Of a stretch of 64,000 bases of DNA, positions 11,642 to 22,461 are shown one piece after another. Source of the stretch: Drechmeria coniospora (taxonomy: Eukaryota; Ascomycota; Sordariomycetes; Hypocreales; Ophiocordycipitaceae); NCBI RefSeq assembly GCF_001625195.1, contig NC_054389.1:6134520-6198519 (forward strand), written 5' to 3'. Position numbers and translations under genes: made by a program. Position 1 is the stretch's first letter. Every line of letters starts with the position of its first letter. Below the pieces are notes generated by a model. It was given only the letters and a program-made list of their open reading frames with translations. It was not told the origin of the DNA and made no database searches.

Positions 11642-14600
11642 ATGGCTGCCTGGGAGATGGATGACGACCGCACGACGGACCTCGCCACCGGTTCGTCGCC
11701 CATGGTCCCGGACCTACCCCCCTTCGGCACGCCTTCCGGAGCCTCGGAGAGATTGTCCGGCGACGCCGTGCCATGTCCCGGAAGGCGCTCGTCTCCGGCC
11801 CACGCATCGAGCGACGGCGGCGAGAAAAGGCGCTCCAGGGACGTGACGACGGACGAGAGCATCAGCATCCTAGACCCCCGCAGATTCACGCCCACCCTGC
11901 ACGCCAACCTCGTGTCCGAGATTCTGGCCCTGAGGCGGGACCAGGCCGAGAAGGCGACGCAGATCGAGAGTCTCGAAACCACGCTGCACGCCGCCAGGCA
12001 GGAGCGCGACCGGCTCCAGGACAGCCTGAGGAGCACGGCCAAGGAAGGTCGCTCCCTGAAGCGCCAGCTCTCCCTGCTCGAGGGTGGAACCGCGTCGGCC
12101 CTCGGCGAGTTCGCCCGCGAGAGAGATGAAGCCGTCGACTTCGTGGCTGAGACCAAGAGGCGTCTGGAGGCGGCCCAGAAGAAGATGCGGTGCCAAGAGG
12201 ACGAATCCCGACGCCTTCACGACCTCTGGGCCCTCGAAAAGGGCGGCTGGGAGGACGAAAGGCGCAGGTTCGAGCGCAAGATACACGTCGCCGAGAGTCG
12301 CCTAAAGACCGTCCTCGACGAGGTGGCCGTCTACCAAGCTGTTCGGGAGCACAGGGCGGGCACCCAAAGCGGGACCGCCAGCGCGCGCGAGAGCGAAGGG
12401 GAAGAAGCCTTGCACGGCCTGGACGCCCGGAGCGTCCGGACCGTGAGCAGGACCAGCAGTGTTCGACGCTCGCATCGTCATGGCGTCGGCCACGCCTTTG
12501 GTCCCGACGGCCGCTCGCTGGCAGACGAGCTCGAGTTCGACGACGACGAGACGGATCTTGACGGTCGCGAAAGCGCCCCCTCGAACCACGCAAGCCCCGG
12601 CAGGCGCCGTCGCGGCGACGGCCGAGACGGCGTCTCGAGCAGCATCCACCACCGGATGCCGAGTGTGGAAGGCTTGAAGCGCCCCGGCAGCGTCGTCCAC
12701 GGGAGGCCGTTCGCGGCCGAGCCGCTCATGGCGCCGCTGGACAGCGACGAGGATGAGGAGCGGGAGCCGGAGGCAACCGTCGTCGGGTCCATCGACGCCC
12801 AACCTACGTATACGGACTCGGCCGTCCAATTCTCGCCTCCCTCCTCGCCCCCCTCCTCCCCCCCTCCTCGCCCCCGACCTCGCCGCCAAGCTCGCCGGCA
12901 CCCGAAGCCGCCGCCGCGAAGCCGGCCACGGCCGAGCTGGCAACCCGTACGAGGATGCCCGAGCTCGACGGCCCCGCGGGAGGGGATTCGGAGATTGAGG
13001 CGAACCAGAGGCGGAAGCGCGTGCAGGTTCGTCGGCCCGTCCTGATCCTGGCCTCGCCGAAAGCCGACATCCGCATGGTCTCGGCCGCGTCCCAGACCAT
13101 GGAGCCACCGTTGAGCCCGCCAAAGACACCCGAGTCGTCTTGCATGGGCTCGGAGTCGCCGCCCGGGACGCCCGGCGTTCTCATGGTGAGCTGCTCCATG
13201 CAGACCGAGGAGCCTGCCGTCGTCGGTGGTGAGCCGGAGGAAGCATCCCTCGCCGCCCAGCCCTCGCCGCCGTTGCCCATCCCGAGCATCAGCATCCAGC
13301 CTCCCACGAGCCGGCCGACGACTCCACAAGCGCCCCGGCTGCCTCAGCACTTCCAAGACTTTGGTTGCCAGGTGAACCTACCCACCTCTGACAGCGTCGT
13401 CGACGCCTCCGTCCAGACGGAGGGTATACAGGTCGACAAGCGGCTGGCCTTGCTGCCGCCGCACCTTCGGCCGTCGACCATTTCCTCGCGGCCGACGTCT
13501 CCGAATCGAACCACCAGCTCGGAGCGGGACGCCGACTTCACGCCGGTCCCCGGAAACCCGCCCGCCCGCAACCCCCGACGGCTGAAGGGCGGCCGAGCCC
13601 CTCGCGCAATGCCGCCGTCCCCCCCGCTCGACGGAGACGACGACGAGCCCCGCGACGACAGCACCCTGTCCAGCCGCCGAGGGGCGCCGACGAGACCGTC
13701 GCACCACTTCACGAGCATCTTTGCAGGCTTCGACACGGCCAGCTCCGACGAAGCCGACGATTTCGACGGATACCAGAGCGACTCCGAGTATCGCACCGCC
13801 CTGTCGGCGCCTAGGCCGAGGTGGATCTCGAGCCGGCAGAAGCAGGGACCCTTTGGCGCCGGCACGAAGGTGCCAGGTCCAAACTCCCAACCGTGGGCTG
13901 GAGGCGTCGCCAAGGCTGCCGGCGAGACGACGCGGGACGAGACGGAACCCCTTTCAAAGGGGCATGACGGGAAGCTCAGCAGGACGTACGAGAAATCGCC
14001 GCCGCCGCCACCCCCGGCGTTGGGCCGCGCCGGCGTCATCCGAAGGGCTGCCGTGATCCAATGCGGCATCGCCATTCGGCAAGGCCGCACGAGGAGCCCC
14101 AGTCTTCCAGATCCCAGCCGTCCCCCGTTCCCGATCCCGACCCGGGCAAGCTCCAGGGTGCCCGGCGTCGGTGCGGGCACCCCGAGCGACGGCCAGCAGA
14201 GCCCGACCCGACGGGACGGCTGGCCTCGGAGGGGAAGCAGCCGCTCCTCCTACCAGGGCCACAACGTTCGCAAGGTCCGGTCCGCGATGGCTCTTCCGCA
14301 GGAGCGACGCGATCGAGCACGCGTCAGCTCCTCGCCGCCTCCGCTGTCGCCGTCGACGGAAGCGCCGGCGAGCCCCGGCTTACCGCCCCTGCCCCTGAAC
14401 GACATCACAACGCCGCGTACCAGGGACGGCGACAGCAGCCGCCGCAGGGGACACCGCCATGAGCCGTCGACGAACACGGACATGACCTACAACACGGAAC
14501 CGACATCGCTGACGAGCGGCTCGCAGAGCCCCGGCGTGGTCGACGCCATCGCTCAGACCATGGTCGGCGAGTGGATGCTTAAGTACGTCCGCAGGCGAAG

Positions 14601-15783
14601 GTCGTTCGGCGTACCCGAGGCCGCGGGCAAGGACGATTCGAGCAACGACCGTCACAAGCGGTGGGTGTGGCTGGCGCCGTACGAGAGGGCCATTCTCTGG
14701 AGCGGCAAGCAGCCTTTGAGCGGCAGCGCGTTGATGGGCAAGACGGGCCGCAAGCGTAAGCGACCGACCCCCCGCTCGAGCTGGTGGATGGAAATGCTGA
14801 CATGCGCAGTGACGATCCAATCCGTCCTCGACGTCAAGGACGACAACGCCGCGCCCAAGATCATGCCGCACGTCTTCAACCGGTCCATCCTGATCCTCAC
14901 GCCGCAGCGCGCGCTGAAGTTTACGGCGCGGTCGCCGGAGCGGCATTACCTGTGGCTCACGGCCCTGTCGTTCCTCGCACACTCATCCCATGCCGTTCCG
15001 GATGTCCTTGCCGGACCACCGGCATGGCGTCGGGCGAACGGCCAGCGGGCGCATCCGGATTTCGAAACGTCGCGAGCCAAGCTCAAGCGCGGTGGCATCA
15101 GGGATTCGATTCGGCTCGCAAAGGGCAGGTCCGACGGGTCCAAGGACGCCCCGGTCGGCTCATCGAGCATCCCCAGCGTCCCGTCTTCGCGCATGGGCGA
15201 TGCGGCGCACCTTCGGCTCGCTGGCGGCCGCAGCCGAGAGCAGCTGCGGGAGGCGGCCGAGCCGCCGATCATCCCGCGCTTCACCGAGCGAACCGTGCAG
15301 GCGACGGAACACGGCCGGAAGCGAAGCAACACGGGAGGGCTCGTCGCCCCGCCCCTGTCGTTTCGTGGTTTCTCCGGGCCAGCGGCCGGCGGTGGAGCGC
15401 ACCACCACCTGTCCGTCGGCATGGCGAGCGGACGGGGCGGGACGGCAGGCTCGACGGAAACGCATCAACCGCGTGCGTCGGGCAATACGGAATGGGGCGT
15501 GAGCCGGAAAGCGTCTCAACGCACTCTGGCGGCGTCCTCGAGTCCGGCGGGCAACTTTTTCGACGCCGTCGGCACGGTCCGCATGGAGGCTTTTATCGGC
15601 CCCCTTGCCTTCTCGCCGACCTGCGACCATGCGGATGAGCTGGACGAGGTTCGGCAATCGACGAGGAGGCGAAGCAAGGAGCTTCGGAGGAGGAGCAGCC
15701 GCAGCATTCGGGAAGAATGCCTCGGCCGAAGCAGGACGGTCGAGGACGACTTTTTCAACGACGACCCGTTCAAGGGGTTTTGA
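11642..15783 (+). CDS. Num1/ApsA-family cortical nuclear-migration anchor, PH domain (frame break in C-tract)
   Basis: A large protein of about 1,360 aa that anchors dynein and organelles to the cell cortex. The N-terminal half (11642 to about 12860) holds the conserved block SILDPRRFTPTLHANLV, followed by a long coiled coil of the ApsA type. The second half carries repeated acidic/Ser-Pro-rich stretches with ASQTM, SMQTEE and ASVQTEG motifs, and ends with a C-terminal PH domain (about 14560-14990) of the Num1/Mcp5 type that binds phosphoinositides. One intron, 14756-14809 (54 nt, GTAAGC...GCAG, branch GCTGAC), lies inside the PH domain and gives GRK-LTIQSVLDV. The reading frame shifts by one base between about 12838 and 12876, within C6, C7 and C5 runs: either a missing C in the assembly or a real lesion. 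The protein sequence fits the family well on both sides of the break. Confidence 0.85.
14756..14809 (+). other. Intron in the Num1-like gene
   Basis: 54 nt, GTAAGC donor, GCTGAC branch site, GCAG acceptor. Its length is a multiple of three and it has no stop, so a naive reading would retain it and insert 18 foreign residues into the PH domain. Confidence 0.85.
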
Positions 15784-16920
15784 GTTCCGGGCCGAGCGAG
15801 CATCGGCCCGCTCCACGAAACGGGCTACTTTCACATGCTCTGCGGCGCAGCGTTTTTGTTTCCTCGGGTTGGGCGAGCTGCTGCTCCGTGCCGTTGCACT
15901 CGCTCCCAGCGAGCGCTCCCCGACGACCTAGCTTGACAGACCCTGCGCGGCCGGCACGGAGGTTCCTTTGCTAGCTTACCACTTGTTGTATCAGCGTGGC
16001 CATGGACCCTGGGAGGGCCGTTTTCTCCCATGCTCTTTCGTCGTAGCCGCGCTCGACGCGCCGCTACCTGCCGTTCTGTCATACACCATCTTTGCCAACT
16101 CGACTCCGATCCAGCGAGCGGGCTTGGGGGAGAAGAATGTAGCATGTTTGATTTAGTAAACGCCAAAATATTCGAATGCGCCAACACGTTTCCTCGGCGA
16201 CGGAGTTTGGGAATGGCGAAGGCTTTCCTCGGCGGATTGGGTGTTTTTGGAAGACGCGCGTGAATGTGTACGCGTGCGTGTGTACGCCCGGCGATGACAT
16301 CGGGCAACGTTGTGAAGTGCAACCTCTTGGTGAAGCTGGCCGTATGGGAAAGATGGCTCGTGCGGTCAAGAACGATGGCTGGCCAGGTGCTTACCATGTG
16401 TTTGCGGTTAGGAGGAAGTCCGAGATCCAAACGACTTGTGCGAGGTGAGAACAATGATTCGACGAAGGAGGCACGGCGGTATGGCGAGGGGCTTGGCGCT
16501 TATCCTCAGCTCCGGTCCCGGAATCGACAATCCTCCAACAGCCGTAGGGGTAAAGCAAAGCCTCATAATACCATGGCTCTCCTGGCCAGGGGCGGTAGTA
16601 GTGGTGCAAGAGATGATGACAGGAACGTGCATGATATTGCGACGTAGGATCGCATCGCATCTGGAGATGGGCAAGGTAAGCTTATCAATATTGCCGGATT
16701 GCCTTGGCTTACAATGGAGGGGGGATTGTAATATCGGAGCAAGAGAAGAGAAGATCGACGTGCCTCTGTCACTGTGTTTGATGTTGACCTGGCCTTGCAC
16801 TCATGTTCGCAGAAGCGAGTCGGAGAATGCGGGATCTCTATTCCAACATACACCGTTCCATCACGAGCGAAGAGAATAATGACGGGATAAACAAGCAGCA
16901 CCCCCCATGCCAACTGTCTC
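15784..16920. other. Convergent intergenic region, no gene recognised
   Basis: Probably the 3' untranslated regions of the Num1-like gene (+) and the small gene at 16921 (-). Short frames on both strands resemble nothing known. A GTAAGCTT donor-like site on the + strand near 16675 has no convincing partner exon. Confidence 0.5.
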
Positions 16921-17469
16921 CTATACGTGAGGCACTCGCAAGATAGTCCCTCCATCTGCTCTGGGCGCATCGGTTAACCCCCCCGAATGATGGAAGACAC
17001 AATAATAGATCACAGGCCGGACCGGACCTCTAACGGCCGGCCCGACTAGGGTGGAAGGTAAACCTCCATCCTCGCAAGCATGGGCACTGCCGACCCTGGT
17101 TCCTTTGATGCTGTAAAAGGCAAGTGTTATGACGTTTTGAGTCTCGGTGGGATCCTTGCTCGATTTGTGAGCCTTTGCTCCCCTATCAACATTAGTTAGC
17201 AGAAGGCCAGAAACAAACAAGCGACGAGATTCCCTCACTGAATTTCATAGGATGCCACATCCTAGCGCTGCAAGGAAAGGTCAGTCCCCGAGCTTCGGAC
17301 GAACGGAGTGCTTGCTAACCTGGCTCTCGATGGCGGATGCAACACCCTGGACATTTCCCACCCATTTCGGCCCGTCCTTGTCGTTCAACTGAAGGACATC
17401 CTCCAGCGAGACTCTGCCTACTAGTCTCAGCAGCCTTCGGGCCGTAGTGGAAACCCCTCGAGCCGACAT
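16921..17469 (-). CDS. Small three-exon gene, unknown function (144 aa)
   Basis: Recovered from splicing. Exon 1 is 17469-17320 (50 codons, begins MSARGVSTTARRLLRLV, then EDVLQLNDKDGPKWVGNV). Intron 1 is 17319-17262 (GTTAGC donor, CTGAC branch, CTAG acceptor). Exon 2 is only 23 nt (17261-17239). Intron 2 is 17238-17183 (GTGAGG donor, GCTAACTAA branch, TAG acceptor). Exon 3 is 17182-16921. All three join in frame. An earlier TTGCAG acceptor for intron 1 would give an immediate stop. An AT-rich TATA-like AAATAAATA lies near 17590 and the first ATG downstream is the one used. The basic, hydroxylated N terminus could be a mitochondrial presequence. I do not recognise the family, and the C terminus could change if a further intron exists. 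Confidence 0.55.
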
Positions 17470-18570
17470 GGGAACCTTTGTGAGAGGGAGGCGGGCTTGG
17501 CAAGAATGGGAGAGCTGATGCTGAGGGTGTCCCGATGGTGAATGATAGACTCAATGACCCCAACCGCGACGATTGCACGGGTATTTATTCATTTCCAGTT
17601 CGCACACCGTTCATGGTTGGTTGGCAAGATGGTCGGAGGTTTAGAACCGACTTGACGATCCGTCCCAGGGTCATGAGGCGGCAAGCGAAACGAGAACCGA
17701 CGGCCAAACCGACGGCCGAAGCGGTGCACAGCGGCAACTGTCACCATCACTTATCGAATGAGAAGGCCGCGAGCATGCTGTGCCTTGCCATCTGGTGCGA
17801 GAGAAGCTCCATGGCGCGGAAGCGAGCCTCCTCGGCCACGGGCGTGCACCGGTCGCGCCCATGCAGGCCTGGGGTTGTGCGCTTAACGGTGCACAGGTTG
17901 CTGATGCCGTACCTCAATGGGCATGTACATGCATGTACCGATAATTGCATGTGCATGTATATTACTGTACGGCGCACAGGGGGGAGGTATTGCTGCCGAT
18001 GCTACTAAACACTATTACAAGTCCTCCGACGGCGAGTGTGCAAGCATGAGGTGCGCTCGAGCTGCTATTAATTACATGGCATGTACTTACTCCGTACGGA
18101 GTACACAACAAGTACAGTACATGTTTCATCGTGTTGGCCGAACAGCCATGATGAACAGGTACTTAGTTGTACTTGGGATCGGCAAAGCGTTGCTTAGCGC
18201 CGCCAGAATCACAAGGGGGCCGATGTCTAATTACTTGTATACTCGCATGTACACCTACCTCCTTACACCGGACTGTAGGAGCGGAAGCACAAGTCCGGAG
18301 TACATGCATGTACTTGCTAGCATACATGCAGTTGCAAGTACGGAGTACAAGCACAGCAAGTACCTGTAAGAGTGAGTTGCATAAGCACTGTACGCGCCCT
18401 AGTTCCCGTTGTGGCCTAACAACGAATTACGTCAAAGTACTTGCATGTATTACAGCAAGTAATTAAGTAGAGTTACTTACTTGCACTTGTACTGCTCTTG
18501 CGAGAGCAACAACTCGCCAACCAACGGACCCTTCCTCATTGCGCCGCCTTCAGCAATCGGACTGACTGCA
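17470..18570. other. Divergent intergenic region with GTAC island (about 17920-18490)
   Basis: The left part is the likely promoter of the small minus-strand gene. The right part is an island of GTAC words (CCGTACGGAGTAC at about 18092, AAGTACGGAGTACAAG at about 18335) ending about 80 nt before the kinase ATG. No coding sequence is supported. Confidence 0.6.
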
Positions 18571-20192
18571 ATGACTGCGATGGCATTGCACCGGGCCACT
18601 CTCCGACGACCTCTTGCCGGCGTCCTCGTTCCTTTCGTCCCACGGCGCCCTCTCCTACCTCAGCATCACGACGTGGCCATGGGCCCTACGTCAAGAAGGT
18701 GCCTCGGCTGCCTTGCCGCCAAATTTAGGCGGTCGGTTCCGCGTCCACGGTCAGAGGCGCGAGCGTTTCCCGTGAGCGGATTCGATGCCATCAGTCAAGA
18801 TCAGGCCATCGAAGAAGAAACGATACCGGAGTACAAGGCGGAATACTTTTATCCCGTTCGTCTCGGCGAAGTCTTCCACAACCGGTTTCAAACCGTAGCC
18901 AAACTTGGCTATGGCTCCTCGTCCACGATATGGCTCGCGCGCGACCTCTGGTGAGCAACCGGTGCATGGGGTCGCGGCGCGACCTTCGCTGACGTGCCAG
19001 AAATAGCGAGCATCAGTACGTGGCGCTCAAGGTGTACATTCACAACTCGGCTCGGCACCGCGAGCTGCCCTTTTACGACCACCTCGACAAGTTCCTCCCC
19101 AGCAAGCACCGTGGGGCCCGAAAGGTCAGAAAGCTGCTCGCCTCTTTCGAAGTCGACGGCCCCCGTGGCAAGCATGTCGCTCTTGCCCTTCAGGTGTCTC
19201 AGATGAGCATCCGCGACATGGACACGGTGTTCATGGACGGAAACGGATTCAACGAGGGGTTCGTCCAAGGCGCCGTCATAGAGCTTCTCGAAGCCCTCGA
19301 CTTCCTGCACACCGAGGTGCAGTGCGTACACACCGGTAAGTGAGGTGGTGGGTGAGGTGACGGCGGACCGCTCTCATCATGGCGTCGGTTCATGCGCGGA
19401 TCCGTTGCTGAAATGAGGTCAGACGTACATCCCGGCAATCTCCTGCTCGGGCTCGACGATGATTCGCTCTTCCAAGCGCTGGAGGAGAACGAATTTTCTA
19501 GCCCCGTCCCTCGGAAGCAGCTCGAGGACCGGGTCATCTACCTCTCCCGTCTGATGAAGCCCAAGGCCGGGCCGCTGCTGCTCTCCGACTTTGGAGAAGC
19601 CAGGCTCGGCCCTGGCCCCCATGCTGGGGACATCATGCCGATCATGTATCGGGCCCCAGAGACGCTCCTGCGCATCCAATGGGGTTGTCCGGTCGACATC
19701 TGGAGCGTCGGCCTCACCGTACGTGTTCTGGTCGATTCCGCCGTGCCCGTCGATTGAGCGAGCGAGTCGCTGACCTGTCCTCGGTTGTCGCAGGCATGGC
19801 AGCTCCTCGAAGGCAAGACGCTCTTCACCGCCCGCAAAGAAGATGGCAGCTTCTCGGACGGAGTTCACTTGGCCGAACTTATCGCCGCGCTAGGACCACC
19901 GCCCCCCGGACTCCTTCGTCGGAATCACAAGAGAGCGCTCGAGTACTGGGATGAGCATGGTACGTTGTCCCGGTACGATATGTATCGCCCGATTTCTAAC
20001 ACTCCAATCTCTCGCTCAGGAAACTGGGGCGAGTTTGTACCGATACCGAAGGAGAGGACCCTCGAGGCAGCCGAGACCAAGCTCAAGGATAGCGCCAAGT
20101 TCCTCCGATTCATCCGCAGAGCCCTTACATGGGATCCGGACACTCGCCCCACGGCCAAGCAACTTTTGCAAGACCCGTGGTTGACAGAGTAG
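18571..20192 (+). CDS. SRPK-like protein kinase with atypical catalytic loop
   Basis: Five exons: 18571-18950, 19007-19335, 19423-19718, 19794-19959, 20020-20192. They give 447 aa, all phase-consistent with GT...AG introns of 56, 87, 75 and 60 nt. The fold is a split kinase of the SR-protein-kinase type: P-loop [15 protein letters not shown], Lys in VALKVY, an insert, DFG in [22 protein letters not shown] and a C-terminal [22 protein letters not shown]. The catalytic loop reads HTDVHPGN, so the usual catalytic Lys (HRDxKxxN) is His. This kind of change is familiar in an expanded fungal lineage of SRPK-related kinases, and activity is uncertain. The Arg-rich N terminus ([14 protein letters not shown]) could be a mitochondrial presequence. 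Its substrate is unknown. Confidence 0.85.
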
Positions 20193-20829
20193 ACATGGCC
20201 AGATTATCGCCGTGCCGCCCGAGTGGCTCCGTCTCCTTGTCAATTTGGTGGACGGACGTAGGTGTACAGTACTGCGCTCGGATACAATGAGCCCCCCCCC
20301 CCAAGCTTTGCTTGAAGGCATGGCTACTATTGCATGGCCACTTTAACACGAGAGTGCCATGCAACGAACAAGGACGCTCCAGACTCGTCCAGATTTCGCC
20401 TTCACTTTGGGCCAGCTTCGAAATGGGCCGCCCAAAGCAGAGGCGGCGGCGACAACGCTCACTTCGCGTCGCAGGAGAGACCGTACGCCGAGACGATGGA
20501 TGTTTCGTCCTTTTACATGACCGCATCGCCGGGGTTTCTCCGGAAATCAAAGATATGGCAAATCATGCGCCTTCATTCACAGTATCGCATCGTTTCAGGA
20601 AACGCTCAATCAATCAATGTTCGCGCAGCGGGCACTTGATATTGTATCTACTTCAAAAACACCAGGAGTTGGAAGGTAATGCCATGCTGAATCAACTCGA
20701 CCTGTGTGTGGTCGTTGCCTGCACTATGTACAATAAAACAATTCACGCTTCGCCATGACAAGTCAAACATGGAAGTCGATCGCCACGGCAGGCAATGGCC
20801 CCGAAAAAAAACAGACAGATGGTCGGCGC
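20193..20829. other. Convergent intergenic region between kinase and transporter genes
   Basis: It contains the 3' ends of two converging genes, with a C-run near 20291. No further gene is visible. Confidence 0.6.
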
Positions 20830-22461
20830 TTAGCGTCTTCGGCTGTCGACGCGCTCGACCATGACCTCCTCGAACCGCTTGCCGTTCTCCTTGTCGAGCG
20901 ATATCGTGTCCATCTCGACGCCGTGGTGGCCCGGGACGCTGAGCTGGTCGACCGAGGTCGACTTGAACTTGCGGGCGCTGATGTGGTTCTCGAACAGGAT
21001 GTCAAGCTCGCCAAAGGTGCGGCCCTTGGGCTCGGGCAGGCGGAAGTAGGTCCAGGTGGCGCAGAGGCCGCAGGAGGCGGCCCAGAAGAAGCCGGACTTG
21101 GCACCCCAGTTCCAGGCCGAGGGGTTCAGCATGAGCGGGGTGATGACGTTGGCGACGATGCCGACCAGGTTGTAGAGGTTGCGGGCGAGGACGACCGACT
21201 TGGTGCGGAGACGGGTCGACGTGAGCTCGGAGACGAGGGAGTAGCAGACGGGACCGACGGTGGCGTCGTAGGTGAAGGTGTAGACGAGGAGCATGGAACC
21301 GATGGCCCACTGGGCGGCAACGTTCTCGCGGCCGGCGAAAGAAGCGAAGCCGATGCTCAGCAGGAGGGTGAACATGGCGACCTGGCCGCCAAAGTAGAGG
21401 GTCCGACGTCCGAAGCGGCCCATGAGGAACCAGGAGAGGATGGTGCCGACGGCGCCGAGGGCGTAGCCGGCGAGCGTCATGTTGAACGAGTTCTCGGTCG
21501 CCATGCCGGCCTGCTTGTAGAAGTATGTGGAGAAGCCCATGAAGGAGGAGCCGCAGAGGTTCTGGATGATCCAAGTGCCGCAGACGATCTCGGTTCGGCG
21601 GAGGTTGACGCCCTTGAAGAGATCGAGGTAGGAGGTGCCGGCCTGGAGATCCTTCTCCATCTTGTTGGTGTGCACCATCATGGCGACGGTCTCGTCCGGC
21701 TTGAAGTCGAGGCCGGTGTTGCGGGTCGTCAGGCGGGCGAGCGACTTCTTGGCGTCGGCGATGCGTTCGCGCCGGACGAGCCACCAGGGGGACTCGGGCG
21801 CGAGGTAGATGCCGATGATGAGGGGCACCGGCCAGAACCACTGGAGGGCAAAGGGGATCTTGTAGCCCCACTGGTCGTCGCGGGTAAGCATGGCGCGGAG
21901 GACGCCGGAGGCGAGGAGCTGGCCCATGACCCAGCAGAGGTTGACGTAGGTCGTGAGGTAGGCGCGGAGGTGAGTCGGGCAGACCTCGGCGGCGTAGGTC
22001 GTGGTCAGGGTCTGGAAGACACCCCAGGGGATGCCCATGAGGATCTCGCCGATGAGGAGCTGGACGAGCGTCTCGGAGAAGAAGATGATGAAGATGAAGC
22101 AGATGCAGGCGAAGAGGGAGCCGATGAGGGTCTTGCGGTAGCCGAACCGGTCGGCGATGATACCGTTGACGAAGAGGCCGAGGATCTCACCGACGAGCGC
22201 GCCGTTGGAGAGGCCGGACTGCCAGGCCGGCGTGAGCTCGTAGGTGCCGTCGGGCAGCCGCTCGCCAAACTTTCGCTGGAAGGGCGGGTAGGCGAACAGG
22301 TTGCTGAGGAGGACGACGTCGAACCCCTCCATGACGATGCAGGTGGAGAGGAAGATGGACCACAGACAGGCCTTCTTGTAGAGCTTGAAGGATTGGATGA
22401 AGCTCATGTTGCGCTCGGCCGCGGTGGCGGCCGCCGCCTCCTGGGAGGTTACGTCCTTCAT
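20830..22461 (-). CDS. MFS sugar transporter, alpha-glucoside/oligosaccharide:H+ symporter type
   Basis: An intronless 543-aa member of the major facilitator superfamily, sugar porter family, with twelve predicted membrane segments. Diagnostic elements are the DRFGYRKT loop after TM2, PESPWWLVR after TM6, GRFGRRTLYFGG between TM8 and TM9, and the PEPKGRTFGELD motif after TM12. The sequence resembles maltose/alpha-glucoside permeases and the Metarhizium raffinose transporter group, so uptake of plant or insect oligosaccharides across the plasma membrane is the likely role; exact substrate is inference. Start ATG is at 22459-22461. An AT-rich TTTAAATATC TATA-like element lies about 200 nt upstream (near 22664). 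Confidence 0.92.
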   Translation of the reverse strand: MKDVTSQEAAAATAAERNMSFIQSFKLYKKACLWSIFLSTCIVMEGFDVVLLSNLFAYPPFQRKFGERLPDGTYELTPAWQSGLSNGALVGEILGLFVNGIIADRFGYRKTLIGSLFACICFIFIIFFSETLVQLLIGEILMGIPWGVFQTLTTTYAAEVCPTHLRAYLTTYVNLCWVMGQLLASGVLRAMLTRDDQWGYKIPFALQWFWPVPLIIGIYLAPESPWWLVRRERIADAKKSLARLTTRNTGLDFKPDETVAMMVHTNKMEKDLQAGTSYLDLFKGVNLRRTEIVCGTWIIQNLCGSSFMGFSTYFYKQAGMATENSFNMTLAGYALGAVGTILSWFLMGRFGRRTLYFGGQVAMFTLLLSIGFASFAGRENVAAQWAIGSMLLVYTFTYDATVGPVCYSLVSELTSTRLRTKSVVLARNLYNLVGIVANVITPLMLNPSAWNWGAKSGFFWAASCGLCATWTYFRLPEPKGRTFGELDILFENHISARKFKSTSVDQLSVPGHHGVEMDTISLDKENGKRFEEVMVERVDSRRR

